A stretch of DNA of 64,000 nt, taken from Agrocybe praecox (taxonomy: Eukaryota > Basidiomycota > Agaricomycetes > Agaricales > Agrocybaceae). Both the position numbers and the translations under genes were made by a program. Positions 46,203 through 56,600 of the stretch are shown here, piece by piece. The notes under the pieces were generated by a model, which was not told the DNA's origin, ran no database searches, and was given only the letters and a program-made list of their open reading frames with translations. The DNA lies in assembly GCA_964017145.1 (NCBI GenBank), contig OZ024847.1:3534001-3598000 (forward strand). The letters run 5' to 3'. Each line of letters begins with the position of its first letter. The first letter of the stretch is position 1.

Positions 46203-47471
46203 AGGTTGAGTGCGCATAGTATATTGGTCCTTTTATGTTTATTCCGATGGTCACCGTCCTTCACGAGCCGCTAAATTTAGAGCGCTACACATACTCCATA
46301 CTCCGAATCAGGCACAGGCCGTCACCTAGCTCGGAGCTGCGATTATATGTACATGGATGTACCCACATTTTTCCCGAGTCCCAGTGGGTATAGATACGTG
46401 CCTAGATGAGTACCTGCATGCTCAGGTTATAATCTCGGGCTAGGTCGAATGTTAGATATAAACGGCGCAACAGGATACGTAAGCATGTACATGATAAACT
46501 TAAAGAGCAGTCTGAGTTTAGACAGACAGACCCCGGGTCCGTTCGGACTTCAATGAGATCACATAAACCTAGAGTAAAGTGTAATTGACGTTTACGGATT
46601 TAGTCACTAGTGTGCACACTGAATCTGAGGACCCCCTCAGATTGAAAGACGCCAGACGACACGACAGCGCGACGCGTTACTCCACGTGCACCTAAGGCGC
46701 TAGAATCGGCATCGGCCCATTATTAGGAATGACGATCCTGTTGGGTTCTTTGACCTGGGCACCAACTTCACCCGAGATCTATGACTCTCTGCACGCCCTC
46801 GTCTTCCTTTCTTAATTCTGTTCCGCGGGCCTTTCCTTCCTCGCTGTCCCCATACTCGTTCACTACCACCTCATTATTACCACAGTCCCAAACTGTACCG
46901 CCATCGTTACATATAGGTTAGGTTAACGCCTCAGGATTCAGTACTCTCATTATTTAATCAAAATACATTGACCATTTGAACCACAGAAACCCGGGAGGAT
47001 AAAAAACGCGATGAGATCTAGACGACGCGACTTGGACGCGACAGTGCGACGCGTCACGCGTCACGGTTTTTACAACATTCCGCACGAGGGCGGGAGGCGG
47101 CTTCCCGGCCGGGTACTGAATGTCATGACGATAAAACATGTACGTCATTCGCATTTATCCCGTTCGGGTCTCGCTTAATCATAATGAATTTGTTCCAACT
47201 CTTACCGGTACCACTACCACGTCCGGCGACGAATTTGACTTGCGCACTGACGAACTGACGAACGGCGGAAGGTCACCTATCTTGTTTGGTTATGATATTC
47301 GGGTGACTTTTGCTGTTCCACACTTCAAAGCTTCGTTATTGATATATTTTTCAACCTCGAAGACACTTTTTTTCCAACTTACCCGGCTAATAGTCCCCTC
47401 AGCTTTATTCATTTCGACCCAGGTATTCTATAAGCAATTAGCGCTTACTATCCATCCTCAAGACATTGTTT
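46203..47471. other. Upstream region of the PX-domain gene
   Basis: Contains two GACGCG-rich patches: 46655-46690 (GCGACGCGTT then CCACGTGCAC) and 47020-47066 (GACGCGACTTGGACGCGAC, GACGCGTCACGCG). ACGCGT resembles the MluI cell-cycle box bound by MBF-type factors. The segment after 46690 resembles 18970-19060. No gene is supported here. Confidence 0.35.
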
Positions 47472-49373
47472 ATGCCTTTCTCCGACAACAAAACTCACGG
47501 CGATACTGATACTTCGACTGAGACCACGACCTCGACGACTGACATCATGTCCACCAACACCACTTCCTCTTCCACCAAAACCTCATCTACTTCATCCTAC
47601 TCTTCTAACTCGCATAGGCGTATCTCTTCTACCCCGTCGGTGACGTCGACGACGTCTTCGCAATCGTTCAAATCGTTGAATGATTCACGCGCGGCGCGCG
47701 CATCGGAACCGTCGTCCACGTCCAACAACGACACCTCCGATGCCTCTCATAATATATATTCCAAATTTTCGCCCTCAGATGTGTCGGCACAAGCACCATC
47801 CTCTCAATCACAACCCCGGGATGACACTGATGCACAAAAACGAGCCAGTCACAATCCCAACACCACTCACAGTACATTGCAAACCAGATCCCGAAGCCGC
47901 AGCATATCATTCACCTCCCATCCGGTAAAGCTTGTCCTCACTTCCGCGCGTAGCTCAGCTCCAACTGTTGGCGTATCTGAAGATGTTGCCCTAGTGCGGC
48001 AGGGTGTACGTGTGCTTGAAGAGGACGTCGATTCACGAAACGAACGAATACAGGAACAAGGGGAAGACGATGTGAAGGACATAAGACATCCTTTTGCTCA
48101 TACGACTTCGAAGTTGGAGGTTATCCCAAACGGACAGACGATTGATGTGGAGGAAGAAGCGAGGTTATACGACGAGTTGAGTCGGGTGTATGAGGATGAT
48201 ACGGATTATGTGTGTGTCATTTCCGTTCTTATTCTTGGTTTTTCCTTCCCTCCTTTAAGTATTTCAAGCCTTTTTTCTTTCCTTTACTTTCAAGGCGTTC
48301 CTTTTTATATGTTGATCACTGACTCCAACCACCTAGTTCACCCGCTCAAACACCCCCACCGTCCTACCCCCTGCGTCATCGTCCTCTGCCCACGCGAAAC
48401 TCACCAAACCCAAACCCACACGCGCAACTACGCCTGGATACACGAACAAATCACAGAAGACTCTCCTCGCACCTCTCCTTCGTGGACGAACAATATCCGA
48501 ATTCGGTGCTCATTCGTCTTCGTCGAGTTCAGTTCATTTCTCAAATCCAAGTCCAGCCACAAACCCTTCGTCATCCTCGTCATCGTCAACGACAGGTTCA
48601 GCTACGCCAACACAGGCCCACCCTCATCCTCAGGCTGTGAGCCACGCGCGTAAATCGTCCTACCAAAAGACGCACCGACGACGCACATCTTCCCTCCCTC
48701 CTTCGATTGAGACACAGAGCGTGTTGAGCGCGGATATCTATCTGGCGGATAATACCCAACCCAATTCAAGTATCACACGACCTAATGGACGCCAATGGAC
48801 GACAGGGATGACGCGCCCGCCTCCGCCACTTTTCGCTCAGGACGTGTGGATCGATGGGTGGAGTACGGTTGGGGATGGTGGGGGCCGGTTGAAAGGGAAA
48901 AGAAGGGTGCGAGATCCGAGTGCGTCTGGATCTAGCGGACTAGGAAAGGGATTGACGGACATCGGTGGGGGTATCAAGAAAGTCGTACAAGGCGGCGGTG
49001 CATATGTTGTCTATGATGTGGTGATCAAGACGCGGGAGGGCACGGAGATGAGGTTGTGGAAGCGGTATAGCGAGTTTGAGGAGTTGAGGGATAGGTTGGG
49101 GAGAGCGTTAGGTGTAGGTGTTTTTTTTTTTCGAGTTTATTCCTTGGCTTTCGCTTTCGTCTTCTCGTTCTTACCTTATTCTTACTTCTTCTTTCTCAGG
49201 CAACACTGTCCCGCTCACTTCTCCCTCCCCTCCCTCCCAAATCCGCTCTTGCAAAATTCCGTCCAGCGTTCTTGGAGCAACGGAGGAAGTATCTGGAGGT
49301 GTTCCTCGTAGGGGTGCTGCTGAGGCCTGAGGTGGGCGGGAGAGTGGAAGTTAGGGAATGGGTGTTGGAGTAA
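47472..49373 (+). CDS. PX-domain protein (YPT35-like C-terminus)
   Basis: Three exons, 47472-48209, 48337-49113 and 49200-49373, join in phase to 562 codons. The first ~230 residues and most of exon 2 are Ser/Thr-rich and disordered. A C-terminal PX domain starts near the VVYDVVIKTREG stretch, with RLWKRYSEFEELRDRL (the phosphoinositide-contacting RYSEF motif), continues across the last intron to PPLPPKSALAKFRPAFLEQR, and ends REWVLE at the stop. PX domains bind phosphatidylinositol 3-phosphate on endosomes. The position of the domain at the extreme C-terminus and the RFRPAFLE..R pattern resemble fungal YPT35-type adaptors; that match is inferred. Decayed copies lie at 18.9-20.9 kb. Confidence 0.8.
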
Positions 49374-49548
49374 GGGAGTGGGGAGTGAGTAGGATCAAGG
49401 GTTATGTGAAGGAGAGTAACGGCACTGGTCAGCGGTGCGTTTTTTATTTATTTTTATAACACTTGTTCATTTTCCGCTTAACGATTTCTATTCCATTATT
49501 TACTCCTTTTCTTCAAAAGCGCTGTCAGGATCATAATTGGGCGCTCAA

Positions 49549-49618
49549 GGTTGCTGACTAAGGCGTCTGCTGGAAGGTTGCTGACTAAAGCACCTGCTGG
49601 AAGGTGCTTTAGTCAGCA
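49549..49618. repeat. 27-bp direct repeat merging into a perfect 17-bp hairpin
   Basis: Two near-identical 27-bp units (49549-49575, 49576-49602; GGTTGCTGACTAA..GCTGGAA) are followed by sequence making a perfect 17-bp stem (49579-49595 with 49602-49618) around a 6-nt loop GCTGGA. It lies 176 bp after the PX gene stop. Confidence 0.85.
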
Positions 49619-50354
49619 TCTTTATTTCGGTTTCGCTGCACCTATCACGATTCTTTTCCTTCGGTCGTTCTTTCCTCTGTTAGTTTTACCTCGTCCCATT
49701 TCGATTTATCTTAACTGTCTTCCTTTCTTTCTTACTGATCTCGACTTCGCCTTTTTAGTGTCCGCTTTCTTTTTCCTGTTTGTTTTGGGATGATCTATCA
49801 TGAATGAATGAATGTAAATAATGTATAGCTCGCTTCTTAACTTCATGTACTTTATTAAAATAAGTTTCACCCTAGTCTCGATTGTTTGTTTAATTGCTTA
49901 CTTTCCAGCTTTTGATCGCTTTCTGCTTCCCTTTTTCAAATTTATCCTTTGCCGGTCCTTGCATCGTCGTAGTGCCTATTACGTTTGTTTACCTTATCCT
50001 GAATCCACCTGGCCCATTCTACCTAAAAATTAATCCAAAACCTCTATATTCGGATGAGATTTCGGCCTGACTTAACGTCATATTTTGGGCCATGTTTATG
50101 GTATGATCCAAAATTTGAATGAATACCTAGTTTTTATTTATCATATCTAGTGTCCCAAAATTTCTATTTAATTTCATGATTTGTAATAGCCCTATTTTGT
50201 ATGAGAAAACAATGTTTTTCTCGTGGGTTTTGAGGTGACCTGAAAACATTGACTTCTCGGGGTGAGTGTTGTGCAGGTAGTAACCACAGGTATAAGGTAT
50301 GAAGACCAGTGTTGTACCTGGTAATAAATAAATTGTTGCCAATTTGCTGAAGCC
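49619..50354. other. AT-rich gap before the Harbinger element
   Basis: T-rich with short chance frames; no coding evidence. It ends at the 3-bp duplication ATT (50355-50357). Confidence 0.35.
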
Positions 50355-50357
50355 ATT

Positions 50358-50403
50358 AGGGTGTTTCAAAGTAGCCCGAATTTCGCAACTTTCAGCCCAA
50401 CTT
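50358..50403 (+). repeat. Left TIR of the Harbinger element
   Basis: 46 bp, pairs with 60336-60381 with mismatches at positions 5, 6 and 37. ATT precedes it at 50355-50357. Confidence 0.92.
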
Positions 50404-50606
50404 ATTGGTCAACTTTTCTTTCAACTTCCGAAAAGTTGATCAAAAAGTTGGAGCTCCGATTGTGAAACCCCCGCCTACGACATCATCAGAAGTTGCTAGC
50501 AGACCTCTGAGAAGTCTGAGACAGGTGGGGTATGTCAGACCCGATTTTCTTATTTTTACCACCATCATGTCGCTAGTACCCACCAAATTTTATTCTCCCA
50601 CCTACG

Positions 50607-53600
50607 ATGCCTGTTCCATCTGAGCGTCAAGCACTCATCCGTGTGCTTTTGCTTGCAACCGAAGATGACATTTTCCGGTACTACTGTCGGCTTGAAGGGG
50701 AGAATGACCTTGAGCACGAACTAGATGAGTTTCCACTTCCAGAGTTTGACTCCTCATCTTCGTCAAGTTCATCTTCTTCATCTTCGTCATTGTCATCCTC
50801 CTCCTCCTCTTCCTCGTCGTCATCTAGGATTTCTCAGAGGAGCTCAAAAGCTCCCTCTCCAGACCCTGAACCAGACGAAGTCCTTTTGCGGCACATTTCC
50901 GACCACACCCAGCTTCTTGATGAAATTCTTGCCAGTCGCTACATCCATTCGAGGACAGCACCTATTCCCAAATGCTCGCAGCTATATTTGGTGCTTGCTG
51001 AGTTCCGTGAAAGTAACCCCCGGGGGTTTCGCTGTAACTTGCGTGACTCACCAACTACCTTCGACGCGCTTGTCTCCAAACTTGAGGATCACCCCGTCTT
51101 CCACAATCAGTCTAATGTTGAGCAATATCCTGTTGACATTCAGCTCGCAATTGCTTTATACTGCTTTGGTCATGATGGTAATGCAGCCTCGGTGGACTCT
51201 ATTGCGCAGTGGGCTGGGATGAGTGCGGGTATGGTTGTGAAGGCCACGAGACGGGTCATAGTGGCTGTTCTTTCGATGCATGATGAGACTGTTCGATGGC
51301 CATCAGAGGAGGACAAAGAAGATGCTAAGGATTGGGTCGAGTTTACTTCATGTCCAGCATGGAGAAATGGATTCTGTATGGTTGACAGCACTTTGGTTCC
51401 TCTTTTCGAGAAGCCAGGACATCACGGGGAGGCTTATTTCGACCGCAAGAGCAATTATTCACTTAATGTCCAGGTACGTCAAGTTTATTTATTTCATACA
51501 GTTTTCTAATCACTTAAAAAGTTAGCTCATTACCCTTCCCAACCTTCGAATAATTGATTATGTTGTTGGTTTCTGTGGCAGCGCACATGATGCCACCGTC
51601 TTCCAGGAAGCAAGAACTTACAAGCGCAACCACCTTCTTTTCAAGGAAGGAGAGTGGCTATGGGCGGATTCAGCATACGCACTTGATGTTTGGTGTGTAA
51701 CGCCGTACAAAAAACCACTTTCTGATCGTTCGGAAAACAAAAGATTCAATTATTATCTGTCGAAGGTAAGTACCAATCATAGCCTTTTTGTCAGGGTTTC
51801 CCTTATTTTCCTTTATTTTTCTATATTTATTTCGCATTTTTCCCTTTTGTAGATGTGTAGATATCTTATCTGTTTCATATCTTTGATTATCTCTTGATTA
51901 TCATTTGATTAGATACTTATCACTTTGATTTCCCATGAGCACAGCCTCATTCATTTTACATCATTCCACATTATTCTTTTACTTTCTTTATGATGTCATT
52001 GCCTTACTCATCATTCCTTTCTATGATATCATAGAGGAATATTCTAGAATAGCTGTAGGGTATATATACTGGACATGTATGTAGCTGTAGCCCCAGCTTC
52101 AATCTCTTAGGATATCCACTATCATTGGTGTGATCTCTTAGAACCATTGAGTGTCTCTCTATCTCTTCATCTCTCTCTCTCTCTCTTGCTTTGTCTTTGT
52201 TGGTGGCCTTGTCACACTGATCTTAGTGTTGCCCTGACAGAAGATTGAAGCTATCTCAGACAACCCCACCACTCAGTATACATCATCTCACATTTATCTA
52301 CACCAATCTATTCATCTCTCTTTCCAACATTTGCCCACACATCCCCTTACCACATATATCATTTTTCTCATCATCATCAACCCTTCAACCTCCAATATCC
52401 TTCCAATCTTCTACATCATTTCTCCCTCTACAATTTCAACATCTCCTCAAGATACCTCTCTTTCTACTGGATCTCTCACTCTCTGCTGTGTGTTGTGTGT
52501 GAACTTGTAGATAGGGATACCAACTGTTGGGGCAGAATCAGGCCAACTGTTTCTGTCTTTGGTGGTCTAGGAAAATATCAGGTAGTCAATCCTGTGATCC
52601 TAGGTTTAGACCCACTGTGTTTGGGGTGACAACTGGGTATCCATTACATAGTCTTTTTTTAGTTACTTAGTATAGTCTCAAGGGCACTTTTTGTAGATAG
52701 CTTCTCCCACACACACACCAGAGAGCCTCTACTTTATCTGCACCAAGATGGACACTACTACCACCCCTACCACTACTCTTCCCTCTGTGGAGGAGCTCCT
52801 TCAACAAATCTCTCTCCTTACCCAGGAGGTGGCTCTCTTAAGGCAGCAGCAGCAACAGTCAGTCACACCTCCAACTACTCAATCACCATTCTCCTCTGCT
52901 GCTAGAGAAGTCCATCCTCCCCCTGCCAGTCATGGTCCTTTTACCTTTGGTTCACAGTCTGGAATCAAAGTTTCCCCTCCTGAACCATTTGATGGTTCAA
53001 TGCAGAAAGCAGAAACCTTCCTCAGCCAACTAAAGTTATATTTCTATGGAAAGGGCATCACAGATGACCTTCAAAAGGTTGTTTGTGCTCTATCCTACAT
53101 GAAAGGAGGTACTGCTGGGAAATGGGCACTTGATAAAACCAAAATTCTAGATGGAGATTATTCCAAAGAAGGTCTTTGGGATGATTTTGTTTATGAATTC
53201 AGGGAAGTCTTTGGAGATCCAGACCCTGCTAGCACAGCTAGACACAAAATGAATTTGCTCAAGCAGGGAAGTCAGACTGCTGATGAGTATGTGGCTAGCT
53301 TCAGGGAGTTGGTCTCAGACACTGGGTACAATGATGCTGCACTGGTAGAGAAATTTCAGACTGGGCTTAACAGATCTCTCAGGGAAAGAGTCTATAATGT
53401 ACCTGAGATGCCCAGATCTCTGAGTGGCTGGATTTCTTGGGCTACCAAGCTGGACAGACAATGGAGACAGATGGAAGCCTTCAACAAATCTACTTCCTCT
53501 TCCTCTTCTCCATTTTCTAAAGCACCCTCCTCATCTACCTCTCAAAAGCCTCAGTCCAAGTCCAATGTTTCCAGCCCCTCTCCCTTCTCAACTAGCAGCC

Positions 53601-56600
53601 AGAGGAGTAATGTTGCTCAAGCAAGGCAACAAGATGTAGTTCCCATGGAAGTTGATTCAGGATGGAAGTCAGTAAGGCCTCTCATCTGCTTTAAATGCAG
53701 AAGGCAGGGTCACAAGGCAGCTGACTGCAGATCTTCAGTTAACATCAATGCCATGAACCATGAGGAACTGGTAGAACATTTCACCAAGATTATTCAGGAT
53801 GGAGAAGAAAAGAAAGAAGGTACCCAAAAGAATTTTTAGAGGCACCATTGGTGAAAGACATGTCCCAATGGAATAGATTTAATGTATTAGAAGATGAAAG
53901 CAATAAACTCAATCCATCCTCTTCAAATTCTAATACAGAAATCATGTCCTCTGATTCACCTTCTCTTTCTTCTACCCCTGAAAGGATCTACATCTTGGGT
54001 CACAGGCCTAAAGCCTCTACCCATTTGTCAGTCATTCTGAAGACAATGGATACAGGAAAAAGGCTTTCTGTGGATGCTTTACTTGATTCTGGAGCTACTG
54101 GCCTTTTTCTGGATACTGGTTTTGTAAAGTATCATAATCTCAACACAAGGAAACTCCCCAGAGCCATTCCTGTCTACAATGTAGATGGTACTCTAAATAA
54201 GAGTGGTTCTATTCATGAGGAAGTTGACTTAATTATGATCTACAAGAACCATACAGAAAAGGCTACCTTTGCTGTTTGTGACTTGGGAGATAAGACTGCT
54301 ATTATTGGACACACCTGGCTCTATCTACACAACCCAGATGTTGACTGGAAGTCAGGGGATATCCAATTCACTAGATGTCCACCTGACTGCCACATGGAGG
54401 TTATAAGAGCCAGGAGGAAGAGACAGAGAATAGCTGCAATACAAAGAAGACAGCTTCCTCAGTTTGATGATGAAGGTGTAGATCTTGTAGATCAGTCACC
54501 TGACTCTGACTCTGAGATTGAGCCTGAGGATAGGATTTTTATTTCTTGTCTACATCCTCAAAGGCAGTCTATTAATGCTACTTCCACTGTGTCCCAAAAA
54601 CTGGCAGAAGAATCTCACCAGAAAGCTGATTCCCCAAAGAAATCCTTTGAAGAAGCTGTCCCCAAGCACTATCATCAATTCAAAGGGGTATTCTCAAAGG
54701 AATCTTTTGACAGGCTACCAGATAGAAAGCCTTGGGATCATGCTATTGAGTTAAAGCCTGGTTCTGAGCCCTATAGATCAAAGATTTATCCTCTTTCACC
54801 TAAAGAGCAGAAGGAGCTTGATGACTTTCTAGAGGAAAATCTGAAATCTGGCAGAATTAGACCTTCCAAGTCACCTATGGCATCCCCTGTTTTCTTTGTC
54901 AAGAAGAAGGATGGCTCTCTTAGACTAGTACAGGACTATAGAAAGCTAAATGAAATGACTATCAAAAACTCCTACCCTCTACCTCTCATTTCTGACATTA
55001 TTACCAAACTCAGCAAAGCCAAGTATTTCACCAAGCTGGATGTCAGATGGGGCTTTAATAATGTCAGAGTTAAAGAAGGAGATGAGTGGAAGGCAGCCTT
55101 CAGAACCAATAGAGGGTTGTTTGAACCACTGGTCATGTTCTTTGGCTTAACCAATAGTCCTGCAACCTTTCAAACTATGATGAATGACATTTTCATAGAG
55201 CTTATTGATGGCAATGTGGTCATTGTGTACATGGATGACATATTGGTCTTCACTGAGACTCTTGAACATCATAGGGAAGTAGTCAAGAAGGTTCTGCAAA
55301 TTTTAGAAGAGAACAAACTCTACCTCAAAGCAGAAAAATGTGAATTTGGAAAGGAAAAGATTGAATATCTTGGACTTATCATTTCACAAGGCAAGATTGA
55401 AATGGATCCTGTCAAGGTAGAGGGAGTTTCTAAATGGCCTGAACCTGAAAATGTCAAGGATGTTCAATCATTCTTGGGATTTGTCAACTTCTACAGAAGG
55501 TTCATAGAGGATTTTGCAGACATTGCCAAGCCACTTCATGAATTGACAAAGAAGGGAACAGTCTGGAGATGGGGACTTAGACACCAGGAAGCTTTTGACC
55601 AGTTGAAACTTAAGGTCACATCCTCTCCTGTTTTGATTTTCCCTGATGATAATAAGCCATATAAAGTTGAAGCAGATAGCTCAGATTATGCTACTGGGGC
55701 TGTCTTATCTCAGGAAGGATCAGATGGGAAATGGCATCCTGTTGCTTTTATGTCTAAGAGCCTCTCTGAAGTAGAAAGGAACTATGAGATCCATGACAAG
55801 GAAATGCTGGCTATTATCAGGGCACTAGATGAATGGAGACATTATCTTGAAGGGACTCAACATACCTTTGAGATTTGGACAGACCACAAAAATCTAGAGT
55901 ACTTTATGACTGCCCAGAAGCTAAGCAGAAGGCAAGCCAGATGGTCTCTGTTTTTGTCCAGATTTGACTTCTCTCTTCATCATAGGCCTGGTAAAAAGTC
56001 ATTGAAGCCAGATGCTCTGTCTAGGAGATCAGATCATAAGAAGGGGGAGAATGATAATGAAAATGTAGTTCTTCTCAAACCTTCCTACTTCAAAATCCAA
56101 GCTCTCAAACAGGGGCACACCATTTTGTCTGGTCCTGAGACTGATCTTCTTAAGAGAATCAGAGAAGCAAAGGACATGGATGAAAAGGTTGTGAAGGCAG
56201 TACAGGAATTGAAGGGATCCTCAACCAAGAAGATAGAAGGACAGGAATGGGCAGAAGAGCAAGGACTTATTCTCTATAGAGGGAAGGTGTATGTTCCAAA
56301 AGACAAAGATCTTAGAAGGAAAATTGTGGAACTACATCATGATGCCTATATTGCTGGACATCCAGGAAAATGGAAGACAATAGAGCTAGTCTCTAGAAAT
56401 TATTGGTGGCCAGGAATGTCTCACTATATTGCAGCCTACACTAGAAGCTGTGATAGATGTAACAGGACAAAGACATTTCCAGCTAAGCCTATTGGCTTTC
56501 TGACTCCTACTGAAATTCCTTCTGATGTCTGGCAAACCATTACTGTGGACTTTATCACTGGATTACCTGAGTGTCAAGGGTACAATGCCATTATGATAGT

